From assembly GCF_000731315.1 (NCBI RefSeq), contig NZ_HG938353.1, positions 1,488,001-1,552,000 of the forward strand: a stretch of DNA of 64,000 bases. Reading direction: 5' to 3'. The stretch's first letter is position 1. Every line of letters begins with the position of its first letter. This DNA is from Neorhizobium galegae bv. orientalis str. HAMBI 540 (lineage in GTDB: Bacteria > Pseudomonadota > Alphaproteobacteria > Rhizobiales > Rhizobiaceae). Made by a program: the position numbers and the translations under genes. Below the pieces are notes generated by a model. That model saw only the letters and a list, made by a program, of their open reading frames with translations. It ran no database searches and had not been told where the DNA came from. Shown piece by piece: positions 1 through 8,023 of this stretch.

Positions 1-1
1 C

Positions 2-1834
2 ATGACCAGAATTTTCTCCGCGCTTTCGTCCACGGCGGAAACGGTTGATCCCGTCCCGCGCGCATTCCTCGGCGTCGAACGCTCCGCTGGCGACCAGCGC
101 TGGGTGTCGCGCCTCGATCAGGCGGCCCAGAACCGGGCGCTGGCGATCGCCCAGGTCCACGGCATACCCGATCTCGTCGCCCGGGTGCTGGCCGGCCGCG
201 GCGTTACGCTCGACGATGCTCCCGCTTTCCTCGACCCGACCATCCGTTCGCTGATGCCGGATCCTTACACACTCACCGATTGCGAAAAGGCGGTGCTGCG
301 GCTCGCCGATGCGATCGCCCGGCAGCAGAAGGTGGCGATCTTCGGCGATTACGACGTCGACGGCGCGTCTTCTTCAGCATTGCTCTACCGGTTCCTCCGC
401 CATTTCGGCGTCGAGGCGGAAATCTATATTCCCGACCGCATCTTCGAAGGGTACGGCCCCAATCCGACGGCGATCCGTCAGCTGATCGCAAATGGCGCAA
501 GCCTCATCGTTACCGTCGATTGCGGCTCCACCAGCCACGATGCGCTTGCCGCAGCGCGCGACGAACGCTGCGACGTCGTGGTCATCGACCACCACCAGCT
601 AGGCCACGAACTGCCGCCATGCCTGGCGCTCGTCAATCCGAACCGCGAGGACGATCTCTCGGGCCAGGGGCATCTCTGCGCCGCCGGCGTCGTTTTCCTG
701 GTTCTGGTCGCCGCCGCGCGCCACATGCGGCAAATCGGCGATCCGCGCGCCGGATCGCTCGATCTGCTCGCCTGGCTCGACATCGTCGCGCTGGCCACCG
801 TCTGCGACGTGGTGCCGCTGAAGGGTCTCAATCGTGCCTACGTGGTCAAGGGCCTGCTTGCGGCCCGCCATATGGGCAATGCCGGGCTTTCGGCGCTGTT
901 CCGCAAGGCGGGGCTCGGCGGCCCGGTGACGCCCTATCATTTCGGCTTCCTGATCGGCCCGCGCATCAATGCCGGCGGACGGATCGGCGATGCGGCGCTC
1001 GGCAGCCGCCTGCTGACGCTGGAAGATCCGATCGAGGCGGAGGTGATCGCCGAGCGGCTGGACGAACTCAACCGCGAGCGGCAGGCGATGGAAGCCGCCA
1101 TGCTCGCGGAGGCGGAAGCCGAGGTGCTGGCCGAATACGGCAACGGTGAGGGGGCAAACGTGATCGTCACGGCGCGCGACAAGTGGCATCCCGGCATCGT
1201 CGGGCTGATCGCGGCGCGGCTGAAGGAGAAATTCAAGCGCCCGGCTTTTGCGATCGCCTTCGATCCGTCTGGCAGGGGCACCGGGTCCGGCCGCTCGATC
1301 AACGGCTTCGACATGGGCCGCATGGTCCGCGCTGCGGTGGACTCAGGTTTGCTCGTCAAGGGCGGCGGCCACGCCATGGCGGCGGGGTTGACCGTCGAGC
1401 GCAGCAATCTCGGCCGCCTGCGGGCTTTCTTCGAGGAAATGGCGGGCGAGGGCGTGCCGGCACTGGTCGCCAATCACGTACTGAAGATCGATGGCGCGCT
1501 TTCGGCTTCCGGTGCGACGGTCGAACTCTTCGACCAGCTCGAACAGGCCGGCCCCTATGGTTCCGGTCATTCGCAGCCCGTTTTCGCGATACCTGCCCAC
1601 CGGCTGAAGGATGCCCGCCTGGTTGGCACCGCGCATATCAAGGTGACGCTGGAGGCGGCCGACGGCTCACGGCTCGAAGGGATCGCCTTCCGGGCCTCCG
1701 AAACGCCGCTCGGCAATATGCTGCTGAATTCGAGGGGCGCGCAGATCCACGCCGCCGGCTGCCTCACTGCCGACCAATGGCAGGGCACGCGCCGCATGCA
1801 GCTTCGCTTGCTCGACGCCGTGAAGGCGCTGTAA
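2..1834 (+). CDS. recJ: Single-stranded-DNA-specific 5'-3' exonuclease RecJ
   Basis: RecJ degrades single-stranded DNA 5' to 3' in recombination and mismatch or base-excision repair. The 610-residue product has the DHH-family layout: the first aspartate motif FGDYDVDG near residues 114-121, VTVDCGS near 171-176, the DHH signature in VVIDHHQ at 194-200, and the DHHA1-type GGGHAMAAGL near 454-463. Length fits alphaproteobacterial RecJ. The ATG lies at the second base of the window, so its upstream region is not visible, but the N-terminus (residues 20-40, FLGVERS then RWVSRLD) looks like a natural RecJ start. The next features downstream are two opposite-strand tRNA genes. Family call is firm; the exact start is slightly less so. 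Confidence 0.95.
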   Translation: MTRIFSALSSTAETVDPVPRAFLGVERSAGDQRWVSRLDQAAQNRALAIAQVHGIPDLVARVLAGRGVTLDDAPAFLDPTIRSLMPDPYTLTDCEKAVLRLADAIARQQKVAIFGDYDVDGASSSALLYRFLRHFGVEAEIYIPDRIFEGYGPNPTAIRQLIANGASLIVTVDCGSTSHDALAAARDERCDVVVIDHHQLGHELPPCLALVNPNREDDLSGQGHLCAAGVVFLVLVAAARHMRQIGDPRAGSLDLLAWLDIVALATVCDVVPLKGLNRAYVVKGLLAARHMGNAGLSALFRKAGLGGPVTPYHFGFLIGPRINAGGRIGDAALGSRLLTLEDPIEAEVIAERLDELNRERQAMEAAMLAEAEAEVLAEYGNGEGANVIVTARDKWHPGIVGLIAARLKEKFKRPAFAIAFDPSGRGTGSGRSINGFDMGRMVRAAVDSGLLVKGGGHAMAAGLTVERSNLGRLRAFFEEMAGEGVPALVANHVLKIDGALSASGATVELFDQLEQAGPYGSGHSQPVFAIPAHRLKDARLVGTAHIKVTLEAADGSRLEGIAFRASETPLGNMLLNSRGAQIHAAGCLTADQWQGTRRMQLRLLDAVKAL

Positions 1835-1886
1835 GGAGGCGTGTCAATTTTTTTTGGGATGGGATCTGCTTTTGCGGTGAGAGAAG

Positions 1887-1961
1887 TGGCACGCCCTAGG
1901 GGAGTCGAACCCCTCTTCCCAGAATGAAAATCTGGTGTCCTAACCGATAGACGAAGGGCGC
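1887..1961 (-). tRNA. tRNA-Glu (anticodon TTC), copy 1
   Basis: Read on the minus strand, GCGCCCT opens the acceptor stem and pairs with AGGGCGT before discriminator G and an encoded CCA. The anticodon stem CCAGA/TCTGG encloses the loop TTTTCAT, giving anticodon TTC (Glu). The T arm contains GGTTCGA. A near-identical copy lies about 235 bp away at 2122-2196. Confidence 0.97.
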
Positions 1962-2121
1962 GTGCGCTTCGTGGTGGCGCCCTTATAGTCAGGGTGTTTC
2001 TATCTCGCAAGCGCAAAATTGCATTTTCCAGCGCTTGCGTACGCAAAAAATCACACGGCTGAAAAACGGCGCGCGAAAGCTGGATACAGGAATAAAAACA
2101 AAAGCTTGGGGGAGGTTGAAG

Positions 2122-2196
2122 TGGCACGCCCTAGGGGAGTCGAACCCCTCTTCCCAGAATGAAAATCTGGTGTCCTAACCGATAGACGAAGGGCGC
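2122..2196 (-). tRNA. tRNA-Glu (anticodon TTC), copy 2
   Basis: Same 75-nt body as the copy at 1887-1961, with the same acceptor, anticodon loop TTTTCAT and encoded CCA. Flanks are also shared: the 13 bases around the 3' end (from GAAGTGGC) and, on the 5' side, TGCGCTTCGTGG followed by a CTTATAG block with a small indel. This points to a segmental tandem duplication rather than only conserved tRNA sequence. Confidence 0.97.
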
Positions 2197-2317
2197 CTGC
2201 GCTTCGTGGCGCTCTTATAGAGAGGGGATTTCTTTCCCGCAAGCGCCAAAGCCATCTTTTTTACAAAAAAATGACGGTCCTTTTGTTGCCGGTCACCCAA
2301 GCGAAAATCGCGCCGAA

Positions 2318-2824
2318 TCAGCAGCTTAAAGGATTGCCCTGTGCGTCTGCACCACAAGCGGCCGCAGGCGTCGCCTGCTGGGTGCTGTAGACGCTGGCGG
2401 TGGTGGCGTTGAAATTCCGCCTCGGCAGGTTGGCCGGAACCGGACCGTTGCCGGACGGTGCAGCGGCGGCCATCGGCGGGTTTGACGAAAAGATCGTGCC
2501 GCTATCGGCGCGCACGCCGGTCGGCTGCGTCGCAAGACCCGCGATCGAGGCCTGCTGCGGCTGTGCAGGCGCTGGCGGGAACGTATTTTCCGCAGTGGGA
2601 ACGGCAGCCGGCGCCGCCGATGTCTGGGCCTGCTGCGCTGAGCCCTTGGCAATCGCTGGATCGACATAACGGTTAGCGGCGGTGGTGCCGCCCTTGGCAA
2701 AGATGCCCTTGGCGCTCGCCGGTACCGTGGTGCGCGGCGCGGGCGTCGTGGCGTCAGCCGTCTTTTTCGTGGTGGTGCAGCCGCCGAGCATCAACGCAGA
2801 AAGACAGGCGATCGCCAGCGTCAT
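2318..2824 (-). CDS. Putative lipoprotein of unknown function
   Basis: From the ATG at 2824 the product is 168 residues and starts with a short hydrophobic segment ending in a lipobox, L13-G-G-C16, followed by TTTKK. That is a typical lipoprotein signal peptide with the mature protein starting at Cys16. The rest is low in complexity, rich in Ala, Pro, Thr and Gln, with an NRYVDPAIAKG segment and a C-terminus carrying two cysteines (AACGADAQGNPLSC). The frame stays open to a TTG at 2860, but that start would put a polar stretch before the signal sequence, so I prefer 2824. The ribosome-binding site is weak. No enzymatic domain is recognisable. It stands alone between tRNA-Glu and the glyoxalase gene. 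Confidence 0.7.
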   Translation of the reverse strand: MTLAIACLSALMLGGCTTTKKTADATTPAPRTTVPASAKGIFAKGGTTAANRYVDPAIAKGSAQQAQTSAAPAAVPTAENTFPPAPAQPQQASIAGLATQPTGVRADSGTIFSSNPPMAAAAPSGNGPVPANLPRRNFNATTASVYSTQQATPAAACGADAQGNPLSC

Positions 2825-3042
2825 GCGGACATTCGAACAAAGGAAAGGCGTTTTCGGCAAGATGTGCCCCGTCAGCTCGTCTCGCGCACGTCATGTCGCG
2901 AATCATCGTGTTGGAGCATCTCGCGGAAGAGCGGCACGGACAAGCCGCTTGGGGCAGGCGAGCCGTGACGAGGTTAGCCTGGGGCAAGGTTGGGGAAAGA
3001 ACGCGGCGGTTGAGTAAAAAGATGCCGCCGCGTTGAAAAATC

Positions 3043-3483
3043 CTACCAGCTGCCGATATTCGGTGCAGAAGCCCAGGGTTCGGCGACGGGCAGGTTGTCG
3101 CCCTTCTGGAGGAGTTCGATCGAAATGCCGTCCGGCGAGCGGACAAAAGCCATCCGGCCTTCGCGCGGCGGACGATTGATGATGATGCCGTTGTCCGAAA
3201 GATGCTGGCAGAAATCGTAGATGTTATCGACCTCATAGGCGAGGTGACCGAAGTTGCGACCGCCGGTATAATCCTCGGTGTCCCAATTGTAGGTCAGCTC
3301 GACGCAGGGAGCGAGAACGTCCTTGGCGTCGCTGAGATCGTCGGGGGCCGCGAGAAAAACCAGCGTGAAGCGGCCCTTCTCGTTGTCGATGCGACGAACT
3401 TCCTTGAGGCCGAAGACCGTCGTGTAGAAATGAAGCGAGGCGTCCAGGTCTTTCACCCGGACCATGGTATGAAGATAACGCAT
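3043..3483 (-). CDS. gloA: Lactoylglutathione lyase (glyoxalase I)
   Basis: Converts the methylglyoxal-glutathione hemithioacetal to S-lactoylglutathione, detoxifying methylglyoxal in the cytoplasm. The 146-residue product is a short bacterial VOC-fold glyoxalase I. The four expected metal ligands are visible: H5 (MRYLH), E62 (VELTYN), H80 (FGHLAYEV) and E123 (ISIELLQ). The match to the E. coli GloA ligand pattern suggests a nickel-type enzyme. I chose the ATG at 3483 because GGAGGGAG lies about 8 bases upstream; the upstream TTG at 3504 overlaps that site. No glyoxalase II is seen nearby. Confidence 0.93.
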   Translation of the reverse strand: MRYLHTMVRVKDLDASLHFYTTVFGLKEVRRIDNEKGRFTLVFLAAPDDLSDAKDVLAPCVELTYNWDTEDYTGGRNFGHLAYEVDNIYDFCQHLSDNGIIINRPPREGRMAFVRSPDGISIELLQKGDNLPVAEPWASAPNIGSW

Positions 3484-3706
3484 TATGGTGTCTCCCTCCG
3501 ACAAGGCCGGTCGCCGATGAACCCCTCAGCGGGCCCGCGCTGGATATGGCGCAGACGCCAGCCTGGAGCAAGCCACTCTAGATAGAGATGAAGGTGGATA
3601 AAGCCAAGGCAGGGACTTGCGCTAAATGGTTAGCAAGATGTTAATCTATCCTCTGAGAATCAGTTGATCGTCACGTCGTAACGCGTAATCGAGGGGCCGA
3701 CAGGAT

Positions 3707-4285
3707 ATGGCAGACAGAATGTCATCGAAAGACGTTGGCAGTTTCGAAGAGCTTCCGGGCGAGCCGGTCGAGCTGATCGAAATCACCGGCGTCGTCAAAT
3801 GGTTCGATGTGGCGAAGGGGTTCGGCTTCATCGTTCCCGACAACGGCATGCAGGATGTGCTTCTGCACGTCACCTGCCTTCGCCGCGACGGATACCAGAC
3901 CATTCTGGAAGGCACGCGCATCGTCGCGATGATCCAGAAGCGGGATCGCGGCTACCAGGCGTTCCGCATCCTCTCCATGGACCAGTCCACCGCCGTCCAC
4001 CCGTCGGATCTTCCACCGGTGCGCACTCACGTGCAGGTGACCGCGACCAGCGGTCTGGAACGGGCTCTGGTGAAGTGGTTCAACCGCACCAAGGGTTTCG
4101 GCTTCCTGACGCGCGGCGAGGGGACGGAAGACATCTTCGTGCATATGGAAACGCTGCGACGTTTCGGCCTCACCGAGCTGCGCCCCGGCCAGGTCGTGCT
4201 GGTCCGTTTCGGGCCGGGTGACAAGGGTCTGATGGCGGCGGAAATCCATCCCGACAATCCAAATCCCGTGAGCCGGTCGCACTGA
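3707..4285 (+). CDS. Double cold-shock-domain protein (CspA family)
   Basis: Small nucleic-acid-binding protein predicted to act as an RNA chaperone or regulator. The 192 residues hold two cold-shock domains. The first (about 28-92) has [13 protein letters not shown] with RNP1 at 37-41 and VLLHV at 51-55. The second (about 118-184) has [13 protein letters not shown] with RNP1 at 129-133 and IFVHM at 143-147. A polar linker (about 95-115) separates them, and the N-terminal 25 residues are acidic. Canonical CspA is about 70 residues, so this is the two-domain form common in alphaproteobacteria. The stop TGA overlaps the ATG of the next gene by one base, implying a shared transcript and translational coupling. 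Confidence 0.93.
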   Translation: MADRMSSKDVGSFEELPGEPVELIEITGVVKWFDVAKGFGFIVPDNGMQDVLLHVTCLRRDGYQTILEGTRIVAMIQKRDRGYQAFRILSMDQSTAVHPSDLPPVRTHVQVTATSGLERALVKWFNRTKGFGFLTRGEGTEDIFVHMETLRRFGLTELRPGQVVLVRFGPGDKGLMAAEIHPDNPNPVSRSH

Positions 4286-4764
4286 TGCGTATCTCGTTTC
4301 CAGCATTTCTCAAAAGCGCCCTTGCGGCGCTTTTTCTTATCTTGGCAGGCGGTGCGGTTGCGCAGGACGTGACCTTCCCGCGCGACGAGCTGTCGATCAA
4401 GACCGCGGCCGGCCAGACCTACAAGTTCACGATCGAACTCGCTTTCACCGACGCGCAGCGTGAGCGCGGACTGATGTACCGCAAGGTGATGGCGCCGGAT
4501 GCCGGCATGCTGTTCGATTTCGGCACGCCGCGGCCGGTCTCCATGTGGATGGAGAACACCATCCTTCCCCTCGACATGCTGTTCATCCAAGGCGACGGCA
4601 CGATCTCGCATATCCGCGAGAACGCCGTGCCCTATGCGCGCGACATCATCGATTCGCACGGTCCGGTGAAATTCGTGCTGGAGCTCAATGCCGGCCGCTC
4701 GAAGGCGCTCGGGATAAAGGTGGGCGACAAGGTGATCAGCAAACGCATCGGCAATCAGTGGTAA
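4285..4764 (+). CDS. DUF192 family exported protein
   Basis: 159 residues with an N-terminal signal peptide (hydrophobic stretch to about residue 26, ending AGGAVAQD). A DUF192 domain follows: FTIELAFTDAQRERGLMYR, MLFDFG, VSMWMENTILPLDMLFI and a C-terminal VLELNAGRSKALGIKVGDKV. DUF192 proteins are small beta-rich secreted or periplasmic proteins whose biochemical role is not established. Its start overlaps the stop of the double cold-shock gene (ATG at 4285, TGA at 4283-4285). A tRNA-Pro gene follows about 90 bp downstream. Confidence 0.9.
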   Translation: MRISFPAFLKSALAALFLILAGGAVAQDVTFPRDELSIKTAAGQTYKFTIELAFTDAQRERGLMYRKVMAPDAGMLFDFGTPRPVSMWMENTILPLDMLFIQGDGTISHIRENAVPYARDIIDSHGPVKFVLELNAGRSKALGIKVGDKVISKRIGNQW

Positions 4765-4854
4765 TTTTCAAACTCTTGGCTTCAGAATGGCCAAGGGTCC
4801 ATTTTGCAGTTGCGACACAAGGGGGAACCGTGTATCTCGCAACCACCGTAGGAA

Positions 4855-4931
<77 letters not shown>

Positions 4932-4982
4932 CGCTTTTGGGTGAGGCTCCTTATCCGTTCCATTCCATGGAGCGTTACAGGA

Positions 4983-5288
4983 ATGGCCGCCAAGATCTAT
5001 CGTCCCGCAAAGACCGCCATGCAGTCCGGCAAGGCCAAGACCCATCTCTGGGTGCTGGAATTCGACCAGGAACAGCCGCGTCGCATCGATCCGATCCTTG
5101 GCTACACCTCCTCCGGCGACATGAAACAGCAGCTTCGCCTGACCTTTGAAAGCCAGGAACAGGCCGAAGCCTATGCCAAGCGCGAAGGCATCGAATACCG
5201 CGTCATCCAGCCGAAGGATCCGAATCGCCAGATCGTTTCCTACACCGACAATTTCCGCTTCAGCCGCACCCAGCCCTGGACGCATTGA
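4983..5288 (+). CDS. NADH-quinone oxidoreductase accessory subunit, NDUFS4 / ETC complex I conserved-region family
   Basis: 101 residues from MAAKIYRPAKTAMQSG. The family signature is AMQSGKAKTHLWVLEF, then LGYTSSGDMKQQLRLTF, and a C-terminal block with YTDNFRFSRTQPWTH. These match the complex I subunit NDUFS4 (18-kDa/AQDQ) family, an accessory subunit that stabilises the NADH-dehydrogenase arm in mitochondria and is also found in alphaproteobacteria. The frame extends to 4941, but the first 14 codons overlap the sequence just after tRNA-Pro and look non-coding, so the ATG at 4983 is preferred. It sits alone between two tRNA genes, away from any nuo cluster. Confidence 0.88.
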   Translation: MAAKIYRPAKTAMQSGKAKTHLWVLEFDQEQPRRIDPILGYTSSGDMKQQLRLTFESQEQAEAYAKREGIEYRVIQPKDPNRQIVSYTDNFRFSRTQPWTH

Positions 5289-5330
5289 TTTTTAGCCGCT
5301 CGGGCCTTCCCGAGCGCTGCTGCCGAGATC

Positions 5331-5407
5331 GGCCCCTTAGCTCAACTGGATAGAGCAGCTGCCTTCTAAGCAGCAGGTCGCAGGTTCGAGTCCTGCAGGG
5401 GTCGCCA
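5331..5407 (+). tRNA. tRNA-Arg (anticodon TCT)
   Basis: Acceptor GGCCCCT pairs with AGGGGTC (one G-T pair), followed by G and encoded CCA. Anticodon stem GCTGC/GCAGC encloses CTTCTAA, giving anticodon TCT (Arg). The T loop is GTTCGAGTC. Length is 77 nt. tRNA genes next to small orphan genes are common integration sites, but no integrase or att repeat is seen here. Confidence 0.97.
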
Positions 5408-5471
5408 CGCTTTATTGCTGAAATCGTTGGATTTTCTGTCATGTTTCGCAGCCGGAGACTGAGCCGCGCGA

Positions 5472-5774
5472 CTACCTGACATAATAAACAGAGATACCCA
5501 CCGGGTAGGCATAGACGCCTCGGTAAAAGAACCCTTTGCGATACAGACAACCCCGCAGCCGCACCGCTGGCAGGCTGGCCTCAGCGATCGCTCCTGCCTC
5601 TGCCAGACCCGCTTCCGGAAGGCATCGCGCCAGCGCCCTGTTGTACGCCTGCATAAGTTGAGGGCTGCTTTCCACGGGCACTGCTCCGTAGAGCTGCAAA
5701 TTCGACCGGGCTTCTGCCACCATCGGTATGCACATCAGGCTAAGCGCCACGCCCATTGCGAGCTTGAGGTTCAT
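5472..5774 (-). CDS. Small secreted protein of unknown function
   Basis: 100 residues starting MNLKLAMGVALSLMCIPMVAEARS, a clear Sec signal peptide with probable cleavage after the VAEA segment (about residue 22). The mature part of about 78 residues has two cysteines (RCLPEAG and RGCLYRKGF), which could form a disulfide, and an aromatic C-terminus with YRGVYAYPVGISVYYVR. I do not recognise a family. GGAGAG lies about 9 bases before the ATG, which supports expression. It is convergent with tRNA-Arg and divergent from the broken gene at 5914. Possibly lineage-specific. Confidence 0.6.
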   Translation of the reverse strand: MNLKLAMGVALSLMCIPMVAEARSNLQLYGAVPVESSPQLMQAYNRALARCLPEAGLAEAGAIAEASLPAVRLRGCLYRKGFFYRGVYAYPVGISVYYVR

Positions 5775-5913
5775 CTGTTCGCTCTCCGCTTGATACGATG
5801 CCGCGGGGAACGCGATGTCGGGCGATTTGTTCCTAAGCTCGGTGTCCTATATTCTAAGGCACCCTATCTCCGATCCATCGTCGGTCGGCGCGGTTCAACC
5901 TTGGGAGGGGAAG

Positions 5914-6226
5914 ATGAAATGCATCATCGGATTTTTCACGACCAAGCCTGGCAAGTGTGAGCAATATCTCGAGGCGGCGCGTGATCATCTGGGAGAAAAG
6001 CCGGCTCGACCCCGATTGCCTCTATATCGAACTAGTCCCGATGCCGGATCATCCCGACAAGATCCTGCTCGCGGAGGCCTTTACCAGTGAGGAAGCGCAT
6101 CGCCGACACGAGGATACCGATCACATGCGAGCGCTTTGGGAAGTGGGGCCAACACTTCTCTCCCACGTCGTCATCGACAATGTGATATCGGCGTCGGTGC
6201 AACACATAGACGAGCGGTTCGGCTAA
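5914..6226 (+). pseudogene. Frameshifted antibiotic-biosynthesis-monooxygenase (ABM)-like protein
   Basis: A good ribosome-binding site (GGGAGGGG at 5902-5909) precedes ATG 5914, which opens with MKCIIGFFTTKPGKCEQYL then EAARDH, the first strand and helix of a small dimeric alpha/beta-barrel (ABM/YgiN-like) protein. After about codon 26-29 the sensible reading moves one base forward. The second frame carries RLDPDCLYIELVPMPDHPD, AEAFTSEEAHRRHEDTDHM and LLSHVVIDNVISAS, and stops at 6224-6226. The two halves together give a roughly 104-residue protein of the expected fold size. In the first frame the tail becomes arginine- and proline-rich and stops at 6090. The shift falls at about 5990-6005. 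It is either a real inactivating indel or a sequencing error. ABM-fold identity is moderately sure from the pattern of segments. Confidence 0.65.
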
Positions 6227-6335
6227 GACCGACGCGCAAGACGCCACGGCCGCCAATATGGCCGGACCCACGAAATCCTATTCTTGCCGCATTGCGGATT
6301 CGGAATGGCCGCATTGTTTCGTATTATGGGTGATG

Positions 6336-6440
6336 TCAGTTCCGTAGCGTCACGCGCGCGGAAGGCAGACCGGCGATCTTGCGGCCACAGGCCTCGGCAA
6401 ACGCCTTCAACACATTGAAATGGTTTTCATTCGGGCAGTT
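6336..6440 (-). other. Possible remnant of a minus-strand gene (C-terminal fragment)
   Basis: Inside the 267-bp gap 6227-6493, the minus strand reads an open stretch ending in TGA at 6338-6336. Its translation looks protein-like: ENHFNVLKAFAEAC, then GRKIAGLPSARVTLRN, with a plausible amphipathic helix and normal codon use. I see no convincing start codon with a ribosome-binding site, and upstream the frame runs into the antisense of the 6494 gene. It could be a decayed 3' end of a lost gene or chance. The rest of the gap holds nothing else I can name. No family recognised. Confidence 0.25.
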
Positions 6441-6493
6441 CAGACTGCCCGGACCCCTTGCATTGTTTTTGAGCCTTCGAGTGGGGATTTGAT

Positions 6494-7150
6494 ATGAACA
6501 GGATATTGTCTGCCGGCGCGGGTCTTGCGCTTGCGTGTTTTTTGACGGCGGGTCCGGGGTTTGCGGAGGATAAGCCGCTGATCTGGAAGCCGATCCGCAA
6601 CTCCGAAACCAGCTATTCCGTCAAGCTCGGCCTGAAGCTGCCGACCCGGCTCGAAACCGAGGCCGGCATCTCGATGGGTGTCGATACGTCGACGAGCGGA
6701 ACTCCGGTCGATACGCCCATCAAATTCTGGAGCAATTTCACGGCGGAAAAGATCCAGACGCCCGCCTATCAGCTGAACCGCGGCGTCGGTGTCGATCTCG
6801 ACGGCAATACCGGCAGCGCCGGGATCACCATGAATTATTACGAAAAGGAAATCGCCACGCCGACGATCGATATCGAGAGGCGCAGCAGCTACGGCCTGCG
6901 GTATGACGGGACCTCGGGAGAATGGCGAGGCCTCGATGCGAGCCAGTCGGTTCGCCTGTTGCACAGCCCAAGCCGCACGGCGCTGGTCGGACGGGCAAGC
7001 GGCAGCAACGGGTTTCGCACGGTCGGGGCAGGCGTCTCCGTGGAGAAGAGGCTCGGCCGGTACATGACGGTCAGCGGCGCGCTCGACCGCACCTCGGATG
7101 CGCCCGACCCGGTCACGAGCGTCAATGCTCGTTATTCCTTCCGCTGGTGA
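6494..7150 (+). CDS. Exported protein of unknown function, probably beta-rich
   Basis: 218 residues with a Sec signal peptide (MNRILSAGAGLALACFLTAG then PGFAEDK, cleavage near residue 24-25). The mature part alternates polar and hydrophobic residues in short strands, for example SYSVKLGLKLPTRLETEAGI, FRTVGAGVSVEKRLGRYMTV and a final NARYSFRW. An aromatic C-terminal residue (W) and this alternation resemble small outer-membrane beta-barrels, but that is inference from pattern only. No cysteines or catalytic motif are seen in the mature part. It converges on aapP; the hairpin at 7158-7179 separates them. Confidence 0.75.
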   Translation: MNRILSAGAGLALACFLTAGPGFAEDKPLIWKPIRNSETSYSVKLGLKLPTRLETEAGISMGVDTSTSGTPVDTPIKFWSNFTAEKIQTPAYQLNRGVGVDLDGNTGSAGITMNYYEKEIATPTIDIERRSSYGLRYDGTSGEWRGLDASQSVRLLHSPSRTALVGRASGSNGFRTVGAGVSVEKRLGRYMTVSGALDRTSDAPDPVTSVNARYSFRW

Positions 7151-7157
7151 AACGAAA

Positions 7158-7179
7158 ACGGGGCGCCGAAGCGCCCCGT
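7158..7179 (-). terminator. Rho-independent terminator of the aap operon, possibly bidirectional
   Basis: Perfect 9-bp inverted repeat ACGGGGCGC / GCGCCCCGT around the tetraloop CGAA. On the minus strand it is followed by TTTTCGTTT, a good U-tract for transcripts leaving aapP. In the plus direction it lies just after the stop of the exported-protein gene but lacks a clean T-run. Confidence 0.8.
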
Positions 7180-7202
7180 GATTGCATCTCAGACAAGCCC
7201 GA

Positions 7203-7976
7203 TCAGTGCAGGATCTGGCTGAGGAAGAGCCTCGTGCGCTCGTGCTGCGGATTGTCGAAGAATTCGGCCGGCGAGTTTTGTTCGACGATCTGGCCCTGGT
7301 CCATAAAAATCACCCGATGGGCGACCTGGCGGGCAAAGCCCATTTCGTGGGTGACGCACAGCATGGTCATGCCTTCTTCGGCAAGGCTCACCATCGTATC
7401 CAGCACTTCCTTGACCATTTCCGGATCGAGCGCCGAGGTCGGCTCGTCGAACAGCATGATCTTCGGTTTCATGCACAGCGAGCGGGCGATCGCCACGCGC
7501 TGCTGCTGGCCGCCGGAAAGCTGGCCCGGATATTTGTTGGCCTGTTCCGGGATCTTGACGCGGGCGAGATAATGCATGGCGATCTCTTCCGCCTGCTTCT
7601 TCGGCATCTTGCGGACCCAGATCGGCGCGAGCGTGCAATTCTCCAGGATCGTCAGGTGCGGGAAGAGGTTGAAGTGCTGGAACACCATGCCGACTTCGCG
7701 GCGCACTTCGTCGATCTTCTTCAGGTCGTTGGTAAGCTCGATGCCGTCGACGATGATGTTGCCGGCCTGGTGTTCCTCAAGACGATTGATGCAGCGGATC
7801 ATCGTTGACTTGCCGGAGCCGGACGGGCCGGCGATGACGATGCGCTCGCCCTTCATCACCTTCAGGTTGATGTCGCGCAGCACGTGGAAATCGCCGTACC
7901 ACTTGTTCATGCCGATGATTTCGACGGCAACGTCGGTAGCCGAGACGGTCATTTTTTTGGGTTGGGCGTCTGCCAT
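7203..7976 (-). CDS. aapP: General L-amino acid ABC transporter, ATP-binding protein AapP
   Basis: Cytoplasmic ATPase that powers uptake by the Aap permease. The 257-residue product has Walker [10 protein letters not shown] (about 50-58), the ABC signature LSGGQQQR (about 157-164), Walker [15 protein letters not shown] and the switch histidine region CVTHEMGFA. This is the standard layout of polar-amino-acid ABC ATPases (GlnQ/AapP type). The start ATG at 7976 has AAGGGGAT about 7 bases upstream. It is the last gene of aapJ-aapQ-aapM-aapP, 47 bp after aapM, and is followed by the terminator at 7158-7179. Confidence 0.95.
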   Translation of the reverse strand: MADAQPKKMTVSATDVAVEIIGMNKWYGDFHVLRDINLKVMKGERIVIAGPSGSGKSTMIRCINRLEEHQAGNIIVDGIELTNDLKKIDEVRREVGMVFQHFNLFPHLTILENCTLAPIWVRKMPKKQAEEIAMHYLARVKIPEQANKYPGQLSGGQQQRVAIARSLCMKPKIMLFDEPTSALDPEMVKEVLDTMVSLAEEGMTMLCVTHEMGFARQVAHRVIFMDQGQIVEQNSPAEFFDNPQHERTRLFLSQILH

Positions 7977-8023
7977 TTATATCCCCTTAGTTATCGTTTG
8001 TGCCGGTTATTGCTTCAGGCCAG

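Noticed and set aside
5331..5407. tRNA-Arg as the attachment site of a genomic island
   Set aside because: The neighbourhood looks variable, but there is no integrase gene and I did not see a repeated copy of the tRNA 3' end nearby.
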